From assembly GCA_020853775.1 (NCBI GenBank), contig JADYYH010000070.1, forward strand, positions 1-45,685: DNA of 45,685 nucleotides. The letters run 5' to 3'. A model generated the notes under the pieces. It ran no database searches. It had not been told where the DNA came from and saw nothing but the letters and a program-made list of their open reading frames with translations. The position numbers and the translations under genes were made by a program. Position 1 is the first letter of the stretch; each line of letters begins with the position of its first letter. This stretch comes from Nitrospira sp. (GTDB lineage: Bacteria > Nitrospirota > Nitrospiria > Nitrospirales > Nitrospiraceae). Shown piece after piece: positions 15,655 to 24,237 of this stretch.

Positions 15655-16398
15655 ATGCTTGGAACATCCCACGATCATTCACCGTTACCACGTGCCGGTC
15701 TGGGCGATGCCGCCGTGCCGCTTGTGGGGGTGCAGCACGTATCGAAAGAATATCGCCGTGGTGAAACGGTCCTGTGTGCCTTGCAGGACGTGACGCTCGA
15801 GGTGAAGGCCGGAGAGTTTTGTGCGTTTGTGGGGCCGAGCGGATGCGGGAAAAGCACGCTGCTCAACCTGATCGGAGGCTTGGATCAGCCCACTTCGGGG
15901 ACCATCATGATCGAAGGCCGCCCGGTCACCGACGCCAGCGCGACCGAGTGGACCCGTCTTCGGCGGGAACTCATCGGCATTGTGTTTCAGGCCTTTCATT
16001 TGATTCCCGGTCTCACGGTTACGGAGAATGTGGCGCTGCCCATGTTGCTCAAGGGGGAACAGGGGCGGAGCGTCGCGGATCGGATCGACGAGGTCTTGCA
16101 GGCGGTGGGGATGGAGGCGCGCCGTTCGCATCGACCCAGTGAATTGTCGGGTGGAGAGCAGCAGCGGGTGGCCATCGCCCGGGCGATCGTGCATCGGCCT
16201 CGCCTGATTTTGGCGGATGAACCGACGGGAAACCTGGATTCCAAGCAGGGCGCCGACATCATCAGCCTCTTCCGCACATTGCCCCAGCGGTTCGGTCATT
16301 CCGTGTTGTTGGTGACGCACAGTGAGAGCGCGGCGGACGCCGCGGACTATGTCTGGCATATGCGTGACGGGCGACTGGTCAATCGTAGTACGCACTGA
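15655..16398 (+). CDS. LolD/MacB-type ABC transporter ATP-binding protein
   Basis: A 247-residue ATPase with Walker [11 protein letters not shown]-loop [10 protein letters not shown], signature [14 protein letters not shown], Walker [13 protein letters not shown] and H-loop LLVTHSES. The first 20 residues are poorly conserved in type, so the start could lie slightly downstream, before [13 protein letters not shown]. No permease is directly adjacent. The nearest unpaired one is the FtsX-type permease at 17875, so the two probably form one exporter interrupted by pyrD and a minus-strand regulator. pyrD follows after 73 bases. Confidence 0.9.
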   Translation: MLGTSHDHSPLPRAGLGDAAVPLVGVQHVSKEYRRGETVLCALQDVTLEVKAGEFCAFVGPSGCGKSTLLNLIGGLDQPTSGTIMIEGRPVTDASATEWTRLRRELIGIVFQAFHLIPGLTVTENVALPMLLKGEQGRSVADRIDEVLQAVGMEARRSHRPSELSGGEQQRVAIARAIVHRPRLILADEPTGNLDSKQGADIISLFRTLPQRFGHSVLLVTHSESAADAADYVWHMRDGRLVNRSTH

Positions 16399-16471
16399 GT
16401 CCGAGAAGGCGAAGCATGTTGTGCCTATGTAGCCTGGGCCCTGTTCGTGATGGAGAGGAGAAAGGATCGGT

Positions 16472-17398
16472 ATGAATCTCAGCATGACCATTGCGGGCGT
16501 CACGTTTCCGAGCTGTTTCATGAATGCATCCGGAGCGCTCTGCATGACGCGAGAGGAATTACTCGCCCTGGGGCGTTCGCGGGCCGGTGCCATCGTGACC
16601 AAATCGATGACTGTGGAACCGCGTGGCGGGAATCCTGAGCCGCGATATTACGGATTTCCCGGCGGGTCGATTAACTCTATGGGACTTCCGAATCTCGGCT
16701 ATCTGGCCTATGCAGACCTCATCCCGGAGCTCAAGCAGTTCGGCAAGCCCGTCATCGCCAGCATTGCCGGTCTGTGTGAAGACGACTTTCTCACCATGGC
16801 GCGTGTGATCAATCAGGCGAAACCCGATCTCATTGAGGTGAACCTGTCCTGTCCGAATATCCCCGGTAAGCCACAGATCGCCTATGACCCGATCGATTCT
16901 GAGCGGCTCCTGAAGCGGGTGCGGCCGCTCATTACGGTTCCGATGGGCGTGAAGCTGCCGCCCTATTTCGACCCGGCTCACCATGCGGTGATGGCCGAGG
17001 TGATCGGTCGTTGCGGCGTGGATTATTTGAATCTGATCAATTCCGTCGGCAACGGCCTGGTGATCGATCCGCAGCGGGAAACCCCCGTCATCAAACCCAA
17101 AGGAGGGTTCGGCGGATTGGGAGGTTCGTTGATCAAGCCTGTTGCCCTGGCCAATGTGCGAGCGTTTTGGAAGCTGCTCGGCGGGTGTATTCCGATCATT
17201 GGGACCGGTGGAGTCGTGCAGGGGCTCGATGCGTTCGAACATATCCTTTGTGGGGCATCAGCCGTTCAGGTCGGCACGGTCCTGGTCGAGGAAGGTCTGG
17301 GAGTGTTCGAACGCCTGGAGCGTGAATTGGCGGCGGAACTCGGAGCTCGCGGGGGGCGACGGGTGGAGGACTATCGGGGGCGCTTAAAAGAGTTGTGA
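16472..17398 (+). CDS. pyrD: Dihydroorotate dehydrogenase, class 1A type
   Basis: A 308-residue FMN enzyme that oxidises dihydroorotate to orotate in pyrimidine synthesis. The sequence follows the class 1A (Lactococcus PyrDA) pattern rather than the quinone-linked class 2: the catalytic cysteine lies in EVNLSCPNIPGKPQ, followed by GVKLPPYFD, NSVGNGLVIDP, KGGFGGLGG, IKPVALANVRAF and IGTGGV. Class 1A enzymes are soluble dimers that use fumarate as electron acceptor. No pyrK, the partner of class 1B, is nearby. An excellent ribosome site (AGGAGAAAGGA) precedes the ATG. Confidence 0.9.
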   Translation: MNLSMTIAGVTFPSCFMNASGALCMTREELLALGRSRAGAIVTKSMTVEPRGGNPEPRYYGFPGGSINSMGLPNLGYLAYADLIPELKQFGKPVIASIAGLCEDDFLTMARVINQAKPDLIEVNLSCPNIPGKPQIAYDPIDSERLLKRVRPLITVPMGVKLPPYFDPAHHAVMAEVIGRCGVDYLNLINSVGNGLVIDPQRETPVIKPKGGFGGLGGSLIKPVALANVRAFWKLLGGCIPIIGTGGVVQGLDAFEHILCGASAVQVGTVLVEEGLGVFERLERELAAELGARGGRRVEDYRGRLKEL

Positions 17399-17401
17399 GG
17401 T

Positions 17402-17424
17402 GTGGCGCGGGGATTCCGCGCCAC
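17402..17424. terminator. Stem-loop between convergent genes
   Basis: A perfect 9-bp stem, GTGGCGCGG (17402-17410) with CCGCGCCAC (17416-17424), and a five-base loop. It begins three bases after the pyrD stop and lies 16 bases before the end of the minus-strand LuxR gene. On the minus strand it is followed by a short T stretch (ACTCTTTT), on the plus strand by none, so it may terminate both transcripts with different strength. Confidence 0.6.
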
Positions 17425-17440
17425 TCGGTGTCAGTCTGGC

Positions 17441-17776
17441 CTATCGAAACGCAAAGTTCTTGGGCAGGAACCCCTGCTGCAGCGCCTGGCGGAGCAGTTG
17501 GGCCACGTTGCGGACCTTCAATCGCCGCATCAGGTTAAAACGATGCACCTCAACCGTTCGCACGCTGATGTCCAGACGGCGGGCGATGTCGCGGTTGGTA
17601 TTCCCTTGCGACACCAGCTTGAGAATTTCCTTTTGTCGGGGAGTGAGTCCGTCCGAGCGCTTTGCGCGCCCGGGAGCAGCCTTGGCTAACTTCACGGGCT
17701 TTCGTTTCTTCGCTGCGGGCGCAGCTTTGGTGGCCTTCGAGGATCGTTTTGCTTGAGGTCGTTTGCGTAGTGCCAT
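17441..17776 (-). CDS. Stand-alone LuxR-type DNA-binding protein with basic tail
   Basis: A 111-residue protein without a receiver or ligand domain. Residues 1-42 are Lys/Arg/Ala/Pro rich (RKRPQAKRSSKATKAAPAAK), like a histone-type tail. Residues 43-111 form a LuxR/GerE helix-turn-helix: LTPRQKEILKLVSQGNTNRDIARRL, then ISVRTVEVHRFNLMRRLKV. The ATG at 17776 gives the best start; a TTG at 17794 is possible. It is divergent from the permease gene at 17875 with an AT-rich gap of 98 bases, the usual geometry for local control of that gene, but this is inference. Confidence 0.82.
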   Translation of the reverse strand: MALRKRPQAKRSSKATKAAPAAKKRKPVKLAKAAPGRAKRSDGLTPRQKEILKLVSQGNTNRDIARRLDISVRTVEVHRFNLMRRLKVRNVAQLLRQALQQGFLPKNFAFR

Positions 17777-17874
17777 AAATATTTTACACCCCAATTTCTA
17801 CTGAACGTAATCTTAACATACCTGGGTAATTCTGTAAAAACAATTACTGGACTGTAGGACGAACGCGCGTACCC

Positions 17875-20529
17875 ATGTCGTTGTTTCACTCTGCTTTACT
17901 GAGGGTTTGTGCGCACCTGGGGTGGACACATTTGTCCACCCATCCGGGCCGCACGGCGTTGACCATGTTTGGCGTTGGTCTTGGGGTGGCGGCGACGATT
18001 GCCGTTCAAACGGCCAACGTGGAGGTCCTGCGCTCTTTTGAAGAGTCGGTCTTGAGCGTTGCTGGTCCGGTGACGTTGGAAGTGTCGGCCGGAGAAACCG
18101 GAATCGATGAGCGCGTGATCACTGCTGTGCGGGCGGTTCCCGGTGTTTCATCGGCGCGACCGGTACTGGAGGTCGGCGTGCGAGTCGCGGACGGACCGCC
18201 CCCTCGTCCCTCTTTTTCGATCCTTGGCTTGGATCTGTTGGAAGAATTGAGCTCAGAAGGCGGACGGGTTTCTCCTCCATCTGATGGGGGAGAGTCGGCC
18301 GGTGAACATGTCACTCTGGAGGACCTCCTGACTAAAAACGGCCTCCTGGTGGGACAGGCCCTTGCCTCGGAGTTGAGGGTCGCACCACGGGCTTCAGTCG
18401 CCCTGCAGAGCGGAAATCAGCAGGTGGCTGTTTCCATGATCGGCGTCCTGGGCTGGCGTCCTGGTGCGCCTTCCCCCTGGGACCGCATGGCGGTGATGGA
18501 TATTGCGGCCATGCAGCGGACGTTCGGACTGATCGGCCGGCTTGATCGTATCGACGTGGTGACGTCGCCCGCCTCATCTATTGAGCAGGTGGCGGAGGCC
18601 ATCGGGCGCGTGTTACCTCCGGCTGTCACGGTTCGTCGCCCGATTCAGCGGAGCCAGCAGGTCGAGTCGATGGTCGGGGCCTTTCAGTTGAACCTTTCGG
18701 TCTTGAGCATGGTGGGGTTATTGGTCGGGATCTTTCTGATCTACAACACGGTCTCCTTTACGGTCGCGCAGCGACGTCGTGAGGTGGGGATTCTCCGGGC
18801 GATCGGCATGTCGGAGCCCATGGTCGTCTCCCTGTTTCTCGCGGAAGCCGGCGTCTTTGGTGTCGTGGGCGGGCTGCTGGGTGGCGTCCTCGGTCTGTTG
18901 TTGGGGGATGTGCTGGTGGCGCTGGTCGGCCGGACCATCCATGATCTCTACACGCCGTTGTCTCATCCCGCAGGAACCGCCGGTTTTCCTCCCGGCTCCG
19001 GCCGGTTGTTGATCGAGGCGGTGGTGATCGGCACCGGGGTGTCTGTTCTGGGCGCACTCGGTCCCAGTGTCGACGCCGGTCGTACCATTGTGGTCGCTGC
19101 ACTGGCGCCGGGTGAATATGATGTCGCCCAACGCGTCCGCGCGGCTTCGTTAGGAGTAGCGGGCGGCATGTTGTTGCTCCTTGCCCTGGGATGCGCATTG
19201 GCCGGTCCCGTCGGAGGCGTGCCGGTGTTCGGGTATCTGGCGACCTTTTGTCTGCTTGCCGGCCTCTCCTGCCTCGTCCCCAGCCTGATGCAGCGCCTCT
19301 GCCGCACCCGTGAGTTAACGACCCTGTCGCAGGCGCCGACCTTTGGAGGGGCCATTCGGCATATTGCGCGTGAACAGACCAGTCGGGGCATGGGGAGAAA
19401 TGCCGTCACGGTGTCGGCATTTTTGGTGGGTGTCGCGATTATGGTCGGGGTGCTGGTGATGATTCGGAGCTTTCGGGACACGGTGGAAATCTGGATCGAT
19501 CAGACGGTGATGGCGGACTTTATTGTTGCTCCTGCCGGGTGGCCGCACGCGGTGCGCAACGGGTCATCGAGTCCGGTGCTGCCGGGGGCCTGGCGGGCCC
19601 AGTTGGCCCAGTCACCCCTCGTGTCGGCGGTTGATACCTACCGTGATGTGCGCATCGACCTGAACGGGCGGCCGGTCGCGCTCGTCTCCAGAGACCTGGC
19701 GCTCCATGCGGCACGGAGCCGGTATCTCTTCCTTGCCGGGGAGTCTTCGGCAATTCTGCGCCGTGCCGCAGCCGGGGAAGGCGCGATTCTTTCAGAGGTG
19801 GTGGCGAATCATTTGGCAGTAAGCAAGGGCGACCGGTTATCCTTCGTGACGCCGCAAGGCGCGCAGTCCTTGGAGGTGCTGGGGGTCTTTTATGATTATG
19901 CGACCGACGGCGGAAAGATCGTGATCGACCGCTCGTTGTATCAGCAATGGTGGAACGATGACGGCGTGACCGTGTTTCCCGTGTATGTCGAATCGGGCGC
20001 CGATATGGCCACGGCTCGAACGTCGATTCTCGACACCCTCGCCCACGCGTCGGACGGAAACCTCATGCCGACGGTGTTGAGCAATGCCGAACTGCGCCAG
20101 GAGATTCTTCGAATTTTCGACCGGACGTTTACGTTGACCTACGTGCTGGAGGCCATCGCCGTGATCATCGCGACGCTGGGCATCATCAACACGTTGGTGA
20201 CGTCGGTCGTCGAGCGGCGTCGTGAATTGGCCACGCTGCAGGCGTTGGGCGGCAGTCGGGGGCAGGTCACGGCCTTGATTTTATGGGAAGCCGGCTATTT
20301 GGGATTGCTGGGGACAGGGATGGGATTGGTGGGAGGGTCTGCCCTCGCGCTCATCTTGATCCGGGTGATCAACCGGCAATCGTTCGGGTGGACTATCCAG
20401 ATCTCCTGGCCACTTGGCCTCATGGCGGAGGTTGCTGTCTTGGCTCTCGTGGCCTCGCTCCTCGCCGGGTTCTGGCCGGCCCGCTGGGCCGCCAGACAAC
20501 CCTTGGTCGAGGGACTGCGTTACGAGTGA
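17875..20529 (+). CDS. Large ABC transporter permease with two FtsX domains
   Basis: An 884-residue membrane protein. A first span near residues 20-42 (HPGRTALTMFGVGLGVAATI) leads into a MacB_PCD-like periplasmic domain. A first FtsX domain follows with spans near 275-300, 320-350 and 380-400 (containing RRREVGILRAIGMSE); then two further spans, a second periplasmic domain and a second FtsX domain near the C-terminus (ERRRELATLQALGGSRGQ), ending PLVEGLRYE. Such duplicated permeases need only one copy each, unlike LolC/LolE pairs. The likely ATPase is at 15655. Family members export lipoproteins or peptides, and no substrate gene is adjacent. The 3-prime end overlaps bioB by 10 bases. Confidence 0.88.
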   Translation: MSLFHSALLRVCAHLGWTHLSTHPGRTALTMFGVGLGVAATIAVQTANVEVLRSFEESVLSVAGPVTLEVSAGETGIDERVITAVRAVPGVSSARPVLEVGVRVADGPPPRPSFSILGLDLLEELSSEGGRVSPPSDGGESAGEHVTLEDLLTKNGLLVGQALASELRVAPRASVALQSGNQQVAVSMIGVLGWRPGAPSPWDRMAVMDIAAMQRTFGLIGRLDRIDVVTSPASSIEQVAEAIGRVLPPAVTVRRPIQRSQQVESMVGAFQLNLSVLSMVGLLVGIFLIYNTVSFTVAQRRREVGILRAIGMSEPMVVSLFLAEAGVFGVVGGLLGGVLGLLLGDVLVALVGRTIHDLYTPLSHPAGTAGFPPGSGRLLIEAVVIGTGVSVLGALGPSVDAGRTIVVAALAPGEYDVAQRVRAASLGVAGGMLLLLALGCALAGPVGGVPVFGYLATFCLLAGLSCLVPSLMQRLCRTRELTTLSQAPTFGGAIRHIAREQTSRGMGRNAVTVSAFLVGVAIMVGVLVMIRSFRDTVEIWIDQTVMADFIVAPAGWPHAVRNGSSSPVLPGAWRAQLAQSPLVSAVDTYRDVRIDLNGRPVALVSRDLALHAARSRYLFLAGESSAILRRAAAGEGAILSEVVANHLAVSKGDRLSFVTPQGAQSLEVLGVFYDYATDGGKIVIDRSLYQQWWNDDGVTVFPVYVESGADMATARTSILDTLAHASDGNLMPTVLSNAELRQEILRIFDRTFTLTYVLEAIAVIIATLGIINTLVTSVVERRRELATLQALGGSRGQVTALILWEAGYLGLLGTGMGLVGGSALALILIRVINRQSFGWTIQISWPLGLMAEVAVLALVASLLAGFWPARWAARQPLVEGLRYE

Positions 20530-21551
20530 AGGCCGACGGCCGGCTCAGCAGCTGGGGTGGACCCTTGCGTCGGAAGTGCGTCTACCTGAATGTCGAATCC
20601 CAGGTCTTCGATCATGCGCCAGACCTCTGCGGCCGGTTGTCCCGGAGTGGTGAGATAGCCATTCACGAAGACTGAATCGGCCGGGTAGAGTGCCAATGGC
20701 TGCAGGCTGCGTAAGTTGTGCTCGCGTCCGCCGGCGATGCGCAGTTCCGTCCGCGGGTGGAGGAAGCGGAAGAGGCACAAGGCTTTCAGGCATCGCTGCG
20801 GTGTCAGGGGTGTGCAATGCTCCAGCGGGGTGCCGGACGCCGGATGCAGCATATTAAGCGGGATCGAATCCGGTTTGACCTCCCGAAGGGCCAGGGCCAG
20901 ATCGATTAAATCCTCATCGCGCTCTCCCATCCCGACAATGCCGCCTGAGCAGATTTCTAGTCCGGCCGTCCTGGCGTGCCGAATCGTGGTGAGCCGGTCT
21001 TGAAAGGTGTGCGTGCTGCAGATTTCCTCGTGATAGGCTTCGCTCGTATTCAGGTTGTGATTGATGCGATCCACGCCGGCCGCTTTGAGATCTTGGGCCT
21101 GGCGTTCATTGAGGAGCCCCAAGGAACAACAGATCTGGATCGGAACTTCCTGCTTGATGGATCGCACGGCGGAGGCGATATCGGCGATCTCCCGATCCAG
21201 CGGGCTGCGTCCGCTGATGACGATGCAGTAGCGTTGGGCTTTTGCGGCCGCCGCACGGCGCGCGCCGGTCACCATTTGATCCTGCGGCAGCAATCCGTAT
21301 CGCTCGATGGGAGCCGTGGACACAGACGACTGTGAGCAGTAGCCGCAGTCTTCCTGGCAGGCGCCGCTTTTGGCGTTCAACAGCATTTGCAGGCGCACCG
21401 TCTTGCCGAAATACCGTTCACGGACCTTGAAGGCGGCCTGCAGAAGCTCGAGCAGGTTGGTGCCCGGTGTCTGTAAGACGGTGAGGCATTCCTCTCGGGT
21501 GAGCAATTCGTCCCGCAAGGCCTTATCGGCCAGGATCGTGAAATCAGTCAT
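20520..21551 (-). CDS. bioB: Biotin synthase BioB
   Basis: A 343-residue radical SAM enzyme that inserts sulfur into dethiobiotin to make biotin. The SAM cluster motif is Cys65-x3-Cys69-x2-Cys72 (ACQEDCGYCSQS). The second cluster is donated by conserved cysteines further on (YCIVISG, QICCSLG) and the Arg in ELRIAGGRE. Length is normal. A strong ribosome site (GAGGAG) lies eight bases before the ATG. No other bio gene is present. The last 10 bases overlap the convergent permease gene, so there is no room for a terminator between them. Confidence 0.96.
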   Translation of the reverse strand: MTDFTILADKALRDELLTREECLTVLQTPGTNLLELLQAAFKVRERYFGKTVRLQMLLNAKSGACQEDCGYCSQSSVSTAPIERYGLLPQDQMVTGARRAAAAKAQRYCIVISGRSPLDREIADIASAVRSIKQEVPIQICCSLGLLNERQAQDLKAAGVDRINHNLNTSEAYHEEICSTHTFQDRLTTIRHARTAGLEICSGGIVGMGERDEDLIDLALALREVKPDSIPLNMLHPASGTPLEHCTPLTPQRCLKALCLFRFLHPRTELRIAGGREHNLRSLQPLALYPADSVFVNGYLTTPGQPAAEVWRMIEDLGFDIQVDALPTQGSTPAAEPAVGLHS

Positions 21552-21652
21552 GCACGCTACTCCTCGAAAAGACAGGTAGACCCTCGCTCCTTCAGCGGTG
21601 CATTCGTGAGCAACGGGTCTGACTGTGAAAAGAAAAAAGGGCGGTGGAAACC

Positions 21653-23053
21653 CTACACGGTTTCAAACGGAGATGCAATGCCTTGGTAGGGGACAGCGGG
21701 CAGCCGGGCAGCCTGTCCGTCCTGATCGGCACCGGATTTGGCGCTGTCTCTCCACGGAAGGGCGACATAGGTATTCCAGCGGCCGCACCGCCGGCACCGG
21801 CCGGACCATTCGGCCAGCTCATGGTGGCACTGGGTGCATTGGTAGGGGACCACGACTCGTTTCTTGAAACCCAGGGCTTTCTTGAGTTCGCCCACCGCTT
21901 CGTCCATGTGTTGCTTGCGAAGGTACAGATTGGCCATGATCTTATGATAATCGACGAGCTGTTCCTGCGTGCCGTCCAACGTGGAGAGCACGTCATACGC
22001 TTCATCAACCATTTCGAGCCGGTAGTACAACTTGCCCAGGTAAAACTGGATCACGGCATTGTGCGGATCCTGCTGCAGGGCCTCCTGGTAGACACGAATG
22101 ATCTCATCCGGCTCGCCGAGCTCAAGAAACAGTTCTTCCAGGCGATGAAGGATGATGACGCTGCGCGTCTTGGCGTAAATCTTCTTGAGAATTTCGACCG
22201 CGTTCTTGATTTTGCCCTCGCGGACCAAGATTTCCCCGATGCCGATATAGGCCGGCAGAAACGTGCGATCTTTCTTGATTGCGCCTCTGAAATACCGGCG
22301 AGCCTTGTCCGGGTGCCCGCGCTCCAGGAGTTGGCGTCCGACTTCATACATACAGCCCAATAACAGATTGGCCTCGGCGCGTCGCTCGCTTTCAGGCAGG
22401 TTCGCTTTGACCAACCGGTGTTGGATCTCCAGCGCGTCGCTCCATTTTTCAAGCCTGATTTGTAAATCCCGCTTGCGGATCAGGGCCATCAGATTGTCCG
22501 GTTCGATCCGCAGAATATTCTGCAGGGTCTGGAGCGCTTCCTCGTAACGGCGGGCGCCTTCCAGATCCTTGGCTAATTCGAGCAGCACCTCCACGTTCCG
22601 TTCTTCAATGCGGTACGCCTGCTGGTGGAGCCGGATGGCTTCTGTGAAGTTGCTTTCGGAACGGTAAATATTTCCGAGCCACAGCAACGAGTCGGTCCGA
22701 TTGGGGTCGATGACCAGGGCCCGTTCAAACAGGCTTACCGCATCGGCGGTGCGCTTGGACATAAAGGCGTGCGTGCCATCCCGGTGGAGCGCGTCCACCT
22801 TCTCCTTGCGGCGAACGAGGCGATTGATGCGCCAATTCAGGAAGACGTGGGAGGTTTCTTTAATCGTCACGATCAGCGCAACGAGCGTGGCGCCCAGGGC
22901 CATCGAGAACAGCACTAAGGACACGGGGCTGAGCTCGAAGAGCGCGTCGGGACTGGTCCGGACGGTAATTGTGCCCGGGTTCAGTTCGCGGAAATAGCTG
23001 TAGAGAAAGATGCCGACACTGGCCAGGAAGATCGTGGAGAGGAGCCGAAACAT
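21653..23053 (-). CDS. LapA-LapB-like fusion: membrane anchor, TPR repeats and rubredoxin-type zinc ribbon
   Basis: A 466-residue protein. Residues 1-75 have two membrane spans (about 3-20 and 45-66) around a short loop with NPGTITVRTSPD, the pattern of LapA/DUF1049. Residues 85-400 are tetratricopeptide repeats (for example AVSLFERALVIDPNRTDSL, ALQTLQNILRIEPDNL). The C-terminus has Cys406/Cys409 and Cys420/Cys423 (CTQCHH ... CRRCGRW), the rubredoxin-like ribbon of LapB. In E. coli LapA and LapB are separate neighbours, and LapB directs LpxC proteolysis by FtsH and so sets LPS output. The role here is inferred. It begins one base after the rsfS stop, so it is coupled to the ribosomal operon. 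Confidence 0.82.
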   Translation of the reverse strand: MFRLLSTIFLASVGIFLYSYFRELNPGTITVRTSPDALFELSPVSLVLFSMALGATLVALIVTIKETSHVFLNWRINRLVRRKEKVDALHRDGTHAFMSKRTADAVSLFERALVIDPNRTDSLLWLGNIYRSESNFTEAIRLHQQAYRIEERNVEVLLELAKDLEGARRYEEALQTLQNILRIEPDNLMALIRKRDLQIRLEKWSDALEIQHRLVKANLPESERRAEANLLLGCMYEVGRQLLERGHPDKARRYFRGAIKKDRTFLPAYIGIGEILVREGKIKNAVEILKKIYAKTRSVIILHRLEELFLELGEPDEIIRVYQEALQQDPHNAVIQFYLGKLYYRLEMVDEAYDVLSTLDGTQEQLVDYHKIMANLYLRKQHMDEAVGELKKALGFKKRVVVPYQCTQCHHELAEWSGRCRRCGRWNTYVALPWRDSAKSGADQDGQAARLPAVPYQGIASPFETV

Positions 23054-23054
23054 G

Positions 23055-23477
23055 CTAGACCCGTTTCCGGGTGCGAGCGGGACGGGCCGTCGTTCGTGCG
23101 GGAGGCGTCACCTTCACGGCGCGCTCTTCCGGCAACTTGACCTGTCCTGCATCGCCCCACAGTCGTTCGAGGGCGTAGTGTTCGCGAATATCCTTCTGGA
23201 AGATGTGAACGATGACGTCACCAAAGTCCATGACGACCCACTTGGCAGACGACGCGCCTTCAATACTGAGGGGCGGATGTCCTTGGGCCTTGAGCACATC
23301 GCCGACATGGTCCGCGATCGCCCGTGCCTGACGTTCCGACTCTCCTGAGCCGATGATCAAATAGTCGGCGATAGAGGTCAGCTTGGCGATATGCAGGATC
23401 AGGACATCGGTGGCTTTCTTGTCCAGAATGGCGGCTGCCACCGCGAGAGCTTTGGCTTTTGTTTCAGAAACGCTCAC
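23055..23477 (-). CDS. rsfS: Ribosomal silencing factor RsfS
   Basis: RsfS binds L14 on the large subunit and blocks subunit joining when nutrients are short. The 140-residue protein has the family core (TDVLILHIAKLTSIADYLIIGSG, AIADHVGDVLKAQGHPP, WVVMDFGDVIVHIF). The C-terminus carries an added basic Pro/Arg tail (PARTTARPARTRKRV). It begins with GTG at 23477 after a GGAGG ribosome site with a short spacer. The open frame extends to 23594 but that part overlaps nadD; as chosen, the genes overlap by 14 bases. Confidence 0.92.
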   Translation of the reverse strand: MSVSETKAKALAVAAAILDKKATDVLILHIAKLTSIADYLIIGSGESERQARAIADHVGDVLKAQGHPPLSIEGASSAKWVVMDFGDVIVHIFQKDIREHYALERLWGDAGQVKLPEERAVKVTPPARTTARPARTRKRV

Positions 23478-24144
23478 TGTCCTCCCTGTATAACCCCTCG
23501 CGAAGTATATAGGATTCGACCAGGGGGGGCAACAGATTTGCCAGAGGACGGCCATCGGCGACGCGTGCTCGGATGTCCGAGGCCGAGTGCTCACAGGGGG
23601 GCAGCCTCAAGAAGGTCACGGTCCGGCCGTTTTTCAGGGGGATGTCCGCTCGCTCCAGCCGCCCTGTATCCAGCGCGCGTAACTCCTCTTGGGGAACTTC
23701 GGGAAAGAGAGGCAGCGAGGCCACGCTCAGAAATGTTGTGGCTGGCCTGGAAATGACGACGAAATGGCAGAGGGTCAGCAGTTGTGCGGCTTCTTTCCAG
23801 GAGGGGAGATCCAGAAACGCATCGAGGCCAATGATGAAAAAGATCTCGGTGTCAGAGCCGTATTGCTCTTGAAGCGCACGGACGGTGTCGATCGAGTAGG
23901 ATTTGCCGGAACGGCGGATTTCAATGTCCGTCAGGGTGAAGGCCGGCTGGTCTTGAATCGCCAGTTTGACCATGTGGTAGCGATGCTGGGCGGAGGCCAG
24001 CGTGCCGGGCTGCTTGTGCGGAGGATCCCCCGTCGGGATGAACAGCACCTGATTCAACTGCAGGAGGCGACGGGCTGACTGCGCAATCGAGAGGTGGCAC
24101 CGATGAATCGGATTAAAACTGCCACCCAAAAGTCCCAGACGCAT
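23464..24144 (-). CDS. nadD: Nicotinate-nucleotide adenylyltransferase NadD
   Basis: NadD adenylates nicotinate mononucleotide to deamido-NAD. The 226-residue protein begins RLGLLGGSFNPIHRCHL and has SYSIDT and SASDIR, the blocks that bind nucleotide. The nucleotidyltransferase HxGH motif reads His14-Arg-Cys16-His17, with Cys in place of Gly. This is uncommon in my knowledge of the family, although both histidines are intact. It lies between proB (93 bases upstream) and rsfS (overlapping) in the standard cluster order. nadA is on the other strand some 21 kb away. Confidence 0.93.
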   Translation of the reverse strand: MRLGLLGGSFNPIHRCHLSIAQSARRLLQLNQVLFIPTGDPPHKQPGTLASAQHRYHMVKLAIQDQPAFTLTDIEIRRSGKSYSIDTVRALQEQYGSDTEIFFIIGLDAFLDLPSWKEAAQLLTLCHFVVISRPATTFLSVASLPLFPEVPQEELRALDTGRLERADIPLKNGRTVTFLRLPPCEHSASDIRARVADGRPLANLLPPLVESYILREGLYREDSERF

Positions 24145-24237
24145 AGGGGGTCCACCTCAACTCACGGATGTGGCACGACACGGTTAGGCAGGCCCCGTCG
24201 GACGACGCCTGTCTGCACGGCGTCTGGATCTGGGCCG

